Below, piece after piece: positions 13,574-25,528 of a stretch of DNA of 64,000 nucleotides. The DNA is taken from NCBI GenBank assembly GCA_015179045.1, contig WHUZ01000005.1:1364001-1428000 (forward strand), in the 5' to 3' direction. The stretch is from Kalaharituber pfeilii (taxonomy: Eukaryota; Ascomycota; Pezizomycetes; Pezizales; Pezizaceae). Each line of letters begins with the position of its first letter. Position 1 is the stretch's first letter. The position numbers and the translations under genes were made by a program. Below the pieces are notes generated by a model that worked only from the letters and a program-made list of their open reading frames with translations, was not told the DNA's origin and did no database searches.

Positions 13574-15465
13574 ATGCTTTTGTTCGATAACCCTTTTCGA
13601 ATACCTACATCATTCCGCCCTTTTGCGCCCACAGAGGCATACACCCTCTTCGCGTTAAATCCATCGTCAATACCTGGGAATGGAACTGCAACAATAATAC
13701 AAAATGACTTGAACTCGGCTTCCTTTAGCACAAGCGGTGCCTCGACGCCACTTGGAAACTTAATACTACTGGTTTTCGAAGCGGTCCTGGAAGTTGTCTG
13801 TGTTTCGTTACCTGGTTACATCATCGCCAGACAGGGCATGTTCAGTCCGGATATGCAGAAATTTGTTGCGAATTTGAATGTATCGCTCTTCACACCATGT
13901 TTAAGTGGGTAGCCCACAGTTTATGCTATCTATACGGCTGCTAACGATGATTGTATAGTTTTCACCAAGCTAGCATCGCAATTGACGCTGTCAAAGATCG
14001 CGGAGTTGGCCGTCATTCCGGTGATATTCGTGGTCATGACACTCACATCGTATCTGTGCTCCATTATGGTGTGCCGAATTTTCAGATTTAGGAAACGAGG
14101 TAGAAACTTTGTTATTGCCATGGGAGTTTTTGGGAACAGTAACTCTCTGCCTATTTCCTTGGTTATCTCACTCTCGATGACGATTAGGGGCCTTCATTGG
14201 GATCGAATTCCAGGCGATAATGATGAAGATGTTGCAGCTCGAGGAATTCTCTATCTTCTGATTTTTCAGCAGCTTGGTCAGCTTGTGAGATGGTCATGGG
14301 GATATCACGTGCTTCTTGCACCACCAGGGAAACATGATGAGAGGGATGATGAGACTCCAGCTGTTCCACAGATTGACCCGAGGAGGCGTTATCGAGATGA
14401 TCCATCTATGGACGAAGAATCCTTTTCAGACAGTGATATTGGGGCTCAGACAGGAATAGATCCGTTCCAATCACCACAGTTCGAAAGCAGCTACGTTGGT
14501 CTTCATCGGCATGCTCCTGCTGAAGCTGTCGGAACTGATGGATTGTTGAGTGTGGAAACAAGACATGGATACTCCGAAACCAACTCTGAATATCCTACCC
14601 GGGCACAGTCTCCAGATTCACCATTCACCCAATCATCTGCCACTTCGTTCTCATCTAGACCGTCTTCGAATCATGGTAACCCGGTTGAGGAGGATGACCT
14701 GACTTCCTTTCCCCCACCAGTTGTGCAGCATCAGCCACCATCACCAAGCATAGTTATAAAGTCTCGGCTTCCACCTTTGGTAGGCAAAGTTTGGATACCA
14801 GTCTCAAAGTTCTTTGTTGGGACTTACAAGACCTTCATGGCAATTATGAACCCTCCGCTCTGGGCTATGCTCTTCGCCATAATTGTGGCATCTATCCCCA
14901 AGCTCCAGGCTCTCTTTTTCACCCCCGGGACCTTCATACAAAACTCTGTTACTCGCGCCGTTTCCCAATCTGGCAACGTCGCGGTCCCATTGATTCTCGT
15001 CGTCCTCGGCGCAAACCTCGCAGGCAACACCAAGGCCACTGACTCTCTCCTCGACAAGCGCGCCGCCAACTTCAACAACAAGCTTCTTGTCGCTTCTATC
15101 CTTTCGCGCATGGTCCTTCCATACTTGTTTGCTGCGCCCTTACTCGCAGTTGCGGCAAAATACATTCCAATTAGCCTTCTGGATGACCCGATTTTTGTGG
15201 TGGTGTGCTTCTTGTTGTTAGGTGCACCGAGCGCGCTGCAGTTGGCGCAGATCTGTCAGATTAATGGTGTGTATGAGGCGGTGATGTCAAGAATATTATT
15301 CTGGTCGTATGTTGTGGTGATTTTGCCGAGTACGCTGGTGTTGGTGATTACGGCAATTGAAGTGTACGCTTCCCCAATTCTCCTAGATATATGGTTTAAA
15401 TTCCCATTGCCCTGGTTGTGGATAGTATGCTAATGGTGTTCTGCAGGGTGAAATGGGCCACATGA
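13574..15465 (+). CDS. auxin efflux carrier (AEC) family membrane transporter
   Basis: Membrane protein of the PIN-like AEC family (yeast ECM3/YLR152C group); substrate in fungi is unknown. Three exons with introns 13905-13958 (branch GCTAAC) and 15364-15446 (branch GCTAAT), 584 aa. The first ATG in frame is at 13574. N-terminal helices include LILLVFEAVLEVVCVSLPGY, then FVANLNVSLFTPCLIFTKLAS across intron 1, a typical AEC motif, and GVFGNSNSLPISLVISL. A central acidic/Ser-rich cytoplasmic loop spans roughly residues 250-400. C-terminal helices run through ALFFTPGTFIQNSVT, VPLILVVLGANLAG and LLLGAPSALQLAQICQINGV. The third exon is only 19 nt and gives the ending AIEVVKWAT; without that splice the protein would read through to a stop at 15433, with a less family-like tail. 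Confidence 0.88.
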
Positions 15466-16872
15466 TTATGACCCGAGATGTGATACCGCAATGACGGCAG
15501 GATCAATTGGGTTAACAGTAACATTTGAGTATCTTCCTTTTTTTTTTTTTTTTTCCTCTCTCCCTTTTTTGGCATCACATTACATTCTGTGCTCGTTGCT
15601 TTTGCGTCGTGGGTAATGAGGCGTATGCTCCCGCTGTACACTGTTACGGAATTTTTTTTCCTCCGTTATAATTTTTGTGGTGGCATCCGGGTTTCCTGAT
15701 GCGAACATTGGGAGGTCTTCACGGTGGGGTTGTAAATTGGTGAGCGAGATGGCATCTTTAATCACGAGACTAAGAGTACTCAAGCGGCTTTGTTGCACTT
15801 ACGGATGCCATCAAGAGTTCACTTGACATACTACCTTAGCTCCCTTTCATCCGTTCTGTTTTTAATTTACATTCTACCAATTGATTTCCAGCAGTTAGTT
15901 ATTTAGTTTATATCATGTTATTTTTCTCCTACTCTGCTTCTTTTTCGTGGGTTCTTACATAAAGGGTTTTCTTTTTTTTTATCTCACTTTATTACTTTGT
16001 TCGCTAAACATTCGGGTGGGTTTCGAAGGGGAAAAAACTCTACATTTGACAATGAAGGAAGGCTTTTATATTTTTTTCTATTTTTTTTTTTTTTTTTTTT
16101 TTTCTCTCTCCTGCCGTACGCGCTTTGGCTTTGGGTTCTTTGTAGCAAAGCTAAAGAAATAAATGGGCTTACATAGGGATCGGATCGGGATGGGTACGGT
16201 GAAGTGGGGATGGGGCGGTATATCTGTATTTTAGTTTTGCCTGCGTTGTTTTCGGCGGGGAAGAGGGGTCAGGAGAAGGAAGAGGGTTGAGGAAGGAGGA
16301 GGAAGAGAAGAGGAGAGGAGGAGAAAAGAGGAGGTAGAGGGAGGAGGCATGTATGATAGCGAAAACTTGGGTGTGTTCTCGTACCCAGACTATTGTCAGT
16401 TGGGTAACGATATACGCATAGATATTCTTACAACTAATGCTACTTTTGCATCTGTAGTAGCCTTACGTTGTATGCAGAGCTGCGTATGTAGCTGTCAGTA
16501 TGTCAGCATGTCAGTATTTACTTGGGTCTCACGAACGCTGTATGGCGTACGCTTTTTCATAAGCATGTGCTAGTTTAGTTTGATGCAACGATATTTTTAT
16601 GCAGTGTACGTAATAAGGACACTACAGCTGTAAGTTACCAGGGTACTATCAAGAAGATTTGAATATCGGTCTTTTAAGTGTACCCTTAGAATGAAACACA
16701 GTATACCTTGTAAAATAACCGCCAATTATTTGTATACGAACAGCAGAGAGAACGTTCAAACGTCAACTTTAGTTATTAATCCCAGCATCTACTACTATTT
16801 CCACCATACTCTATGTCGACATACTTCCTCAGCCATCCTATTCGAGTTAATGTAGAGCTTGAGCGCCCAAGC
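15466..16872. other. convergent intergenic region with homopurine and poly-T tracts
   Basis: Holds the 3' untranslated regions of the AEC transporter (+) and coatomer delta (-). Low-complexity landmarks are T runs at 15538-15554 and about 16080-16103, and a nearly pure purine (G/A) stretch at about 16255-16347. No gene recognised. Confidence 0.55.
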
Positions 16873-18786
16873 TTAAGTGATAGTATACCCGCTAGCAACA
16901 CACTTGGTTTCTTTGTGGAAGTGCACATCCTCATTCATCTCAACCAAGGAAACATTCGTTACCTACAGCAACTCCGTTAGTCCTTGTACCCTCAAAACCT
17001 CCCAGGTTGCTTCTAGGCAAGTTAGAAACTACTCACATCCACATTCACAAACGGTGTCTCCTTCCTGAACCTAACCTCCATCGGGAAAAACTCCCCCTCA
17101 TCGTCCGCCGTCGCCTCAAACTCAAAGCTGCCACTTGAATTACTGGGTCCAATACTCTTAATATTCCAATCCACGCTATCCCCAGTAATTTCGTAAACCT
17201 CGTCCACAGAGTTGATTACCGGCTCGCTCGTCTGGTATGGGATGCTAATCACAACGTCATGCAGCACGTCTGAGGTCGTAAGATCATACTCCACGGTGGT
17301 GGAGTAGTTGTTATTTGAGCCACGGTTAACCCAGACGACAAAGGTGATTGGCAATACGCTGCTGTCCTCGGGTACGCCAGGCTTCGAGGCTTGTCTCCAT
17401 CGAAGGACACCCAAGCTTTGGCCGTTTGCAGGGAAAGGACGGTTTGGATCCTTCGCTTGGATGATCTTGTTGGACGTGAACAGATTCTTGTCGACGTTTG
17501 GATGCGTCTTGAATTGTGCTCCACCTTTCTCGTCCGCGGTAACGGCAAGCTTAATTTTGTTGAGTGAAGAGTCGGTAATGCAAAGTTGGAGATCGCCCTT
17601 GACTTCATAGGACTTCACGACGCCTTCCCTTGATACCTCTGCGGAGATGGTTTCATTGACAATGACGCTGATGGGATGGGCGTCAACGGCAAAGGATTGG
17701 CGTGGTGATGCAACGGTGGCGGAGGGAGTGGAGACAAGTGGAGCAGTTTCCTCGGCGGAGGCGCCGAGCTCATTGCGGACTTTTTCGAACATGTCGGTGG
17801 TTTTCGATTTCTTGCCGAGCTGCATACCTTTGCCTTTAGGTGCGGCGCTATGAAGAGATGAGTATAAATATGAAAGATGTAGAAGTATCATATATGTACG
17901 AGGAGGGACTACGAGACGCACGTGAAGGTTTTCTTCTTTTCTGCCTCATAAGAGTCGAAAGCGGGGGTAGCAGGGGAACGACTGGTTGAAGGCGGGGGCT
18001 GGTAGGTCGGGAATTGTGGGGTACGTGAGCCTCCGGCACGGCCACTCTTTGCCATTTCTTTTCGCTGTATGTCCAATTGCTTTGCCTTGCGCTTCCGTTC
18101 CTCACTGGCTTCAAACTCTTTGTTCTATATCATAATAGTAAGCAATTATTCATGCAACAAGCGTGTACGAGATGAGAAAATAGTATCGGTACCCTTGCTA
18201 TAATCTCCTGGATCCGCTCTTCATGGGACTCCATTTCCATGAATGTCTTGATTTGGGAGAGCGTAAGGTTCTCTTTGTACCCTAAAGCCACGGCTTCGTC
18301 GAAAGCACTCAAGAGCTCGAACGCATTTCGCAGAATCTCCCGCTCATCAACTGTCCTGCAGATGCTTTGTGTGATCTGGGCAAAGAGATGCAGAGACTCA
18401 ATATCCTGCAAGATGTTGGATTGCTTGTTGGTGATAAGCACCATATAGAACTCCTCAAGTGGCTGGTAGACATAACGGACGGTCTCAGTCTCGATGCTGC
18501 AGCGGATCCCAACGCCAGTGAGCTTGATGCAGACGGAAGAGGGGAAGACAGGCACTTGGAGCTTACGTCGTGTGTTGGGTGCCGGTATCAGTGAGCTTCG
18601 GGAAAGCCGCTAGGAGGCCTTCGATTCGGGACCGGGGCATGTCCCGGAACTGGCGGGACAGCACTGGCTTACCCCCACGGGTACATATCGAGGCTGCGAG
18701 GACGACCTGGCGGCCGGGAGTGTGAGCTCAGAGGACAATGGGAGGGAAGGGGGCGCCGGTGTACAAGGTGGGGCTGCGCATACCAT
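16873..18786 (-). CDS. RET2: coatomer subunit delta
   Basis: Medium subunit of the COPI coat, acting in Golgi-to-ER retrograde traffic with the other coatomer subunits. Six exons, 516 aa. Introns: 18707-18783, 18497-18566, 18125-18192, 17848-17921 and 16963-17036. The first coding exon is just the ATG (18784-18786), spliced to GTCGTC to give [20 protein letters not shown], the expected start. An N-terminal longin-like domain covers about 140 residues ([33 protein letters not shown]). A basic linker with [16 protein letters not shown] follows. The C-terminal mu-homology domain covers about residues 270-516 ([34 protein letters not shown]). The last exon supplies [20 protein letters not shown], matching the family's end. 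Divergent from the acidic protein gene at 19755. Confidence 0.95.
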
Positions 18787-19754
18787 TGGAAGGGTTCAAG
18801 CGCAGGCGGCTCTGGACTGTGCTACCTCTGAGCCTTGCTGCCGTCTCTGCTGCTGCTGCTAGCTTTTGGCGGGTGATGCTCGTGGCCGGCGTCGATGGGG
18901 GCGGAGATGTCTGGCTGCTGAGGTGGATCTCGAGCGTGCGGGAGCAGCACCAGCAATGCGACACTGTGGTATCTACGCCCGCACGCCGGGCGCCGATTGG
19001 CTGGCTGGCCTGCCAGGCGTGGGCGCCAAGACGCGAGTCAGGCCCTCGCCGCCCCGGCTGCCGGGGTGGTTCTGCGTGCGTAAGAGCCCGCCTCCCTGCC
19101 GCACCCAAACCCTACGCCCTCAACGGCAAGACAGACACAAACGTAAACCCAAATACCCCCCCCCCCGCCCATCCCGCCCAGCATCCCCTCCCCTTTTGCA
19201 TCACCCATCCTCCCGCGGCGCTCCAGCACAGCACAACACCGAACCTCGCACTGCGACGGCGACGAAAACGCACGGCAAAGAAAATCCCAGCATTCTTTGC
19301 AAGTCTTAGACCTCACGCATTCAACCTCGCCCGCCCCTCTTGAATACCTCCTTTGCCCTGTCCTACACCAACCCTTCCCCTCACGCTCGCCTCCTTACTA
19401 TATTCCTGCCCTTCTCTTTCTTTCCATTCCCTTTCACCCTACAATACTGTATTCTACTAACCCACAGCTTGTTGCTAATATTCTATAATAATTTTTTTTT
19501 CATATTTTTCTTTCTATATTTTCCTTTTTCCTTTCCTCTGTCCCATCCGCCAGAAGTACCTTGGCCGGGGCCCTATCAACTGTCAAGCACTCTTTATAGG
19601 TGTTGATGTGGGACAATAGACGACACTGCGTCACAAAGCAAACTCTCGGCTAGCTCGTCAAAAAAGGACAAAAGCAAGCATTAAGTAAAGGAAATTTGAA
19701 AACTGGTTATAGAAGATTCACAAGAATTTCGGGCCAGCTTCCAGTGACGCAACA
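18787..19754. promoter_or_regulatory. bidirectional promoter region, coatomer delta / acidic protein
   Basis: 968 bp between two divergent start codons. GC-rich next to the coatomer gene (18790-19080), then pyrimidine-rich (C and T runs at 19150-19560), the usual make-up of 5' leaders in filamentous fungi. No specific factor site is claimed. Confidence 0.45.
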
Positions 19755-22700
19755 ATGGAGGCGATCCAGCATACCCATTTGATGCAGACTATTGGTGTCA
19801 TCGGTGGAGATGACGAGATGATGGATTCGGACTATGACCATGTTGTACATCAGGACGATGATTATGATATAGAGTTGGATGGGACTGAGGCCTACTCGAA
19901 TGCTGGAGATGATGAGATGAAGTTCGATATGGGGGATGAGGCCATCACCTATGATAACGATGATGTGATGCTCGATGAGGGGGACTTTCAGGCCACCACC
20001 ATGGCTCAAGAGGAAATGATCATTACCGAACTGCACTCAGATCCTGTCTCCAGCGTCGAGATGAACTCAGAGCTCAATCCAACACAGACCCAATCCGATA
20101 CTATCGTAGAATCTTCAGGAGATGCTATCGACACTCAACCTCATCGATTAAGTGGCACTCACAAGATTGGCACCGACCCATTTATATTGTCACAACATGC
20201 ACCGGATGTGACTGTAGAAGTACCTAACTCACCTCCAGTTCACCAAACCCCACAAGAAGAACAGATTACCACACACGAAATTGCTGAAGATACCCAGGTT
20301 GAGGTTTCTGTTGAGACCACTGTTGAAACCACTGTTGAGACTACCGTTGACACGGAGGGAACTGTCAATTCCACCAACAAGACAGAAGCTGAAGGGCCAT
20401 ATACAGAATACGGCCAAAACGAAATTGCTCAAACAGAAGCAGCTCAGCAAAATGATACATCTAACCTTCAGACTGTAGTGACAATCGACAAAATACACCC
20501 AATTATTGTGCAATTTGAGTCTAACACGCTTGCGCTGTTCAACTCGGAGCATTACATCAACTATCCAACTTTGAGTAAGGACGAAAACTCGTACCCTGAA
20601 TTACCTTCGGTGTTTCTACTACAAGATACATCTTTCTACTCGAAAGGTTTTGATGAACTTTTCGGCGCATTGCGCGAGATGTTCGCAGCCACTATTGGTG
20701 ATGATGCTGAAATAACTATAGAATTTGATGGATTAGAATTGTTTTTACATGAGGTTAACATGCCAATTGCCTTTTTATTTCGATAGTTCGTTTCTAATAC
20801 TTGATTTAGGATAATTTGTTGTCTAAATCAATCTCACTTTCTGACCTGATGGACTTGTATCTACGGCTGTCTAAGCAGGACGGCATTGAGAAGCCCGAAC
20901 CTCTTTACATGGTTTTATCAACTCAGTCTAGATTTACTAAACGGTACAGTGAACTCCTAGCCGCTGCCGGGGACGGCAAAGGATTATCTCAAGTTTCCAC
21001 ATATAGCTCTACGAATCAGTATTCGGGTCAAGAAGGAGAAAATAAACCCGCCACGGAAGACAATACTACAGGCGCGCCAGATGCTGCAGAAGTCGGTGAT
21101 GGTTTGAAATCTCCCCGAGCCACGGTCACAGAGCCTCCACAGCAAGAAGCAATTCCGGGTCAGCAAGTTGGTCATGGTCATCCTGCGGTCAGCCAGCAGC
21201 AAAATAAATCCGAGGCCCCTGAAAACATGCCCAATGTTGAAGGAACCGAACGTGACCATCTGGTGCAGGAATCTCAGAATTTGCAACAAGAGACCTCAGC
21301 AAATGATGTAGATCAGCACCCTGCTGGGCAAGCAAATGAAATTGCAGGGAAGGAGGACAGCATGAAAGAGGGTAAGAAAGAGGAGGTAGTGGTAGAAGAG
21401 GAAGAGTTACTTCTGGCAGAGGAGGAAGCAGAAGATGATAATGTTGATCAAGCAGCAAAAGGAGATCCCACAGAGAAAACTTACCCAATTAGCACAAACT
21501 CAACGGGGTTATATATTGAAGAAATGACAGAAGAAGAGGTCACTGAAACGCAACTTCCAGAAGAAGTTTCTGAACCAGAAGACGGCCATGCAACGGAAAC
21601 AGCAGAGATTCCTGAAAATGATGAATTCCCAGAAGAGCTTCCTGCGGACGAAGTGGATGAAGTGGAGGGAGATGAATTTCAGGATGTAGAGAACTTCCAT
21701 GAAGAAGAAGATGTTCATGAGGACGCTGCTCATGCACAAGACAGCATTCATGAGGATGATGAGTTGAATGAGGGTGAAAACATAAATGAGGAACAAGATG
21801 TGCAAGAAGAAGAACACCAAGACAGCCCCCATCAGGATTTCACGGAATCGCAGAATTATCAAGAACAGCGCACTGAGGTCGACGATGATGAAGGACAGGC
21901 TGTACAGACGGATACCGCACCTATTGCGGAACTGGTTGTGGAGGAAGAGGAACTTCTGGAATATGAGGAAGAAGATGACAAGGATTTGCCGCCGCATGTC
22001 TCTAGTCCAGCCGATGCCCACGATGCAGAGGAGAATGAAGAAGGGACTTACGGGGCTGATTATCAAGAAGAACATTCACCAGGCACAGCTCTGGACTCTC
22101 ATACTGATGGTAAAATAATGAACTCCGAGACTCTTTAAATTCCGTAGCTAATGTGCGTTTCAAGGTATAGTCAGTCCAACAGCACCTGTACAACTAGACA
22201 ACCAAAGTCTTAGTTCAGCAACTGTGATTGACGGAGGCGACATTCAGTCACCAATTGAGTATGGTGCCTCATCTCACACAGGCACTGCGCAAACTCAATC
22301 CCCTCAATTTGATAACCAGCCACACCGAATTCAGGTGCACCAATACGAAGATGATCAAGAGGTTGGGAATGCCACGGAGGGCGTTCATCCCGAAGATCAG
22401 GAAGGCTATTATGTGGGAGAAGACTATGATTATGAAACGGAAGTATGGCAGCAAACAGAAGAGAGTGAGGAATACTATCAACAAGGCTATTACCACGGTA
22501 CTGAGGAATATACGGAGGGCTTCGCGGGAGGTGATGTTCTTGGTCAAGAATACAATGGCGACGAAAATGATGAGACTGAACATGTAGAGTCTCATGATTA
22601 CAATGACCCAGAGTCCTATGAGGATTATCAAGAACTTGGCGAGCAAACATTGCATGATCGCAGGTCCCCGAATGGAAAAAGGTTACGCGAAGAGGAAAGT

Positions 22701-22813
22701 GATGCTCTTGATGTGCAAGGTAAGTTAATCTCCTAAAATAGAATGAACTAATGTGTTAGAATAATGGAAATTCTGACTTTAAAATAGGTGTAAAACGCAG
22801 TCGCTCGGACTAA
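19755..22813 (+). CDS. large acidic fungal protein of unknown function
   Basis: Four exons, 959 aa, introns 20754-20809, 22110-22164 and 22720-22787; the reading frame closes exactly. I recall similar proteins in other filamentous ascomycetes but know no function. Residues about 247-395 look like a folded core that crosses the first intron: VQFESNTLALFNSEHYINYP, LPSVFLLQDTSFYSKGFDEL, IEFDGLELFLHEDNLLSK, PEPLYMVLSTQSRFTKRY. Before it is an acidic leader with an imperfect VETTVETTVETTVDT repeat. After it are about 550 residues dominated by Glu, Asp, Gln and His, low in hydrophobics and probably disordered. The last exon (26 nt) adds VKRSRSD, and KRLREEESDALD lies just before, so basic patches that could act as nuclear localisation signals sit at the C-terminus. 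A nuclear chromatin- or RNA-related role is a guess from composition only. Confidence 0.82.
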
Positions 22814-24109
22814 ATTGCCAGGTGTCGAATTTGGTCGGGAAGTCCTTCCAGTGACTCTTGAATCGCAACGGCATTTCATCCTACATACTAACGACATCTA
22901 ATTTGAATTCTCAAAACTTATATTCGGAATATTGGCGGGGCGCTGAAGGCGTACGGTTTTATATTCTGGTCTGCTGGATTAATTTTCTGGTTGTATTAAT
23001 GATGAATTGGATATGCTCCAATAAAGGTAGGGTTTAAGAACGAAAAGTGATGGTGAGTGCCTTTCGTTGGCCATGTGCAAGTGGTCTCCATGTAAGTTGA
23101 TGGGCAAGCAATTTTCCCCTTTGTCCCTCCCCCACATATACCACTCTGCCTGGTCACCTTTGTTTCTTCTGGTCTCTTTGATGCGAATGTTCTTGACTTC
23201 AGAAGGAGCGTGCTATTTTTTCTTTTCGTTTTCTTTTTTTCTTTTTTGTCTTTATGTTGCTGTGGGTCAAGAATGTTTCATGCACCTTCTTGGCCACGTT
23301 TTCGCCTTGTTTTCCATTCTTTTTCTATATATCTTTAATTGCTGTGACGTTCGTCGTTTGTCGGCAGCCCCCTTTTCCCCTAAGCCCTTATTACATTTTC
23401 AGCTTTAGAGTGCTTCGTCCAGTAGTGATGCTTGAGTTTGTTGAAGTTGGAAAATGGTCGCCGGATATGCCTTCGTCAATGACGCTTGTGGAATGGATGA
23501 GATATTGGGCTATGGATTCCCTCTCATACATGTCAAAGGGGAGTTGATGACAGCTCTTCCCAACACCGAACATTGCAGATAAAGAGAGCGGAAGTGTTGA
23601 TTGATGTCTTGGAGTTCGATTCATATGGGCTATTTTCATTTGGATTTGAACTCGAGTTACTAGCTTGTTGGATTTACGGGCATGAGAGCTGGACTTCAGG
23701 TATTGCTAAATTTTATTTCTGTAGGCAGAGTAGAGATGAGCGGTTCATGTGACTGGTTGGTTTGATGGGCGAAAATATGGGATTACAGGGCGATCACTCC
23801 GCTTTTACTAAAGCCACTATCACACGTTGTTTAAAACTGTGTCTTACCACCATCCGCTAAGCAGGGAGGACGAAACCAAGCAAAATATTTCATGCAACCA
23901 CACTACGCAAAGTGCCTTTTTGGAATATGCGTAAAACAGAATGACGAGCCCGTAATATACAAACGAATACATTAACTGCCCAGTGATCTCAATCCTGCGC
24001 GCATATGTTACACGTGCTTTGTTTCGAGATATGTACAATCAACAGGGATAGCCCACCCAATGAACGACAAGGTGAACTTGAGAATAAATAGATTCCCCGT
24101 ATGAGAACC
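22814..24109. other. convergent intergenic region
   Basis: 3' untranslated regions of the acidic protein gene (+) and the RING-like/LysM gene (-). T-rich near 23215-23260. No further gene supported. Confidence 0.5.
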
Positions 24110-25088
24110 CTAATGTCCAAAATTTCTCAATGCCAGCCTTCTGACCTTTTTACGGACCTTTTCCTCTGCCACACCCTTTTCATCAGCTATTGCACTGAAG
24201 GTACCCTTCCTTCTTGATCCCCTCTTGCCTTCCTTGAGACCTAGCGGCAAGGGATGTTCCTTCTCCCACTCCTCATCGCTTTCCCACTTACGTACGGCTT
24301 CTTCCTCGTCCCATTCACTTTCAATCAAATACCACTCTGCAAGCTGATATTCTACACATTTTGTACGGAGCTGGAAGCGCTTAACTTTTGTCTTCCTTAA
24401 ATATGTTTCAGGGTCTTCATGGGGATATGGGCATAACGAAGGCCCTTGGTAGAAGTCAGAATGGGGGATGAACAGAGTCCGTCGAGCAGGGAGAAGATTG
24501 TCACTGAAAAGGGCATTACTAGAGCGTAGTATGAATGGAGGGGTATTGTATTGAAGGGATAGAGATGATATGGTGTCTTCTGGGCGAAGATGATGGATGA
24601 CTCCTACTCCAAGCTTGTCCAGGTGGATAGAAGGTTGCGGATGTTCATATGGAGGCGGCAATCCATCTTCGGGAGCCTGAATGGGGCTAACTGTAGAATG
24701 TGATGGTGCGGATTGTGAATATGATGGCGGAAGAGCCGTATAGGAAGCATTTGGAGAACTGCTGGAAGTTTGGCAGAATGGACAGTACGTCAGGAATCGA
24801 GAGTTACCCTGTTTCTTAAGGTCAGTTATCAGTCTTTGTGTTATCACCAAGATGGCGACTATTGTGAATCCCGACGACGCGCTGAAACTGAGAACTCGAT
24901 CATCATGACTTGAAGAACTTAGATGAAGCGAAGCTCACGTCAATGCATTTGCCACATATAAACCTGTGGCAGCAATCCGTTTGATGGTTCTCGTGGCCAT
25001 CCTTGGTGAATTTCTTCCCCTCGGGATGAATAAGTAATGATCCACATATGCAGCAATTTGGAATCGAGGAGTAGCTCGGGAGCGACAT
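24110..25088 (-). CDS. LysM domain protein with RING-like zinc-binding N-terminus
   Basis: Two exons joined over intron 24809-24938 (130 nt, branch CTGAC), 282 aa. Start ATG at 25088. The N-terminus carries eight potential zinc ligands over the splice: CCICG (about residues 12-16), TDCCHRFICGKCID (37-50), then YCPFC in exon 2, a RING- or PHD-like Cys/His arrangement with no signal peptide. A proline-rich stretch follows (PPSYSQS, LPPPYEHP), then one LysM motif, IHHLRPEDTISSLSLQYN to LLPARRTLFIPHSD. The C-terminal part has VKRFQLRTKCVEYQLAEWYL and a very acidic helix, ending in a basic segment (EEKVRKKVRRLALRNFGH). The lack of a signal peptide points to an intracellular LysM protein, like the LYSMD/OXR-type group, not a secreted chitin-binding effector. 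Function unknown. Confidence 0.85.
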
Positions 25089-25528
25089 TGTGTCAGATTT
25101 GGGTAGACCGTTTGATGTGCTGTGATGTGAAGTTGTGGAGATGACAGTAACGCGCAAACTCACGAGGTGCTTGAGTAGCCCTTGCCACAATTTTATATCT
25201 TATCGCATCTTATCTGGATATTAAGTAAGTATCCATCAATCAATCCAAGGCTTAACCCTCTCACCCACCATTCAGTTTGCCAAGACTCACACACCACACA
25301 CTACATGAAAATCTTACTACCTAGTATTATACACAGAACATCAGGACAATCACACGATCCATTACCAGCCGACCCCCTTGAGCCCAGCCTTTTTAGGTAC
25401 GCACCTCCCAGCTTTTTGAATCCTTCTTTTAACTAAGAAGGACACTCATTACGGCTCGGAGTTCTCTAACACCCCTACCTCAACTCTCGCAGGTTTCTTA
25501 ATTTCCTCGCCACAAAAAAACAGCAAAA
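25089..25528. promoter_or_regulatory. bidirectional promoter region, RING-LysM / RPS22
   Basis: 440 bp between divergent start codons. The RPS22 side is pyrimidine-rich with repeated ACCCACC/CACACCACAC-like stretches around 25260-25310. It may contain a 5' untranslated intron, which cannot be decided by eye. Confidence 0.4.

Noticed and set aside
21509..22075. Antisense frame resembling a membrane protein in the acidic gene
   Set aside because: GAA/GAT-rich coding DNA reads as Phe/Ile/Leu-rich on the other strand; no gene signal.
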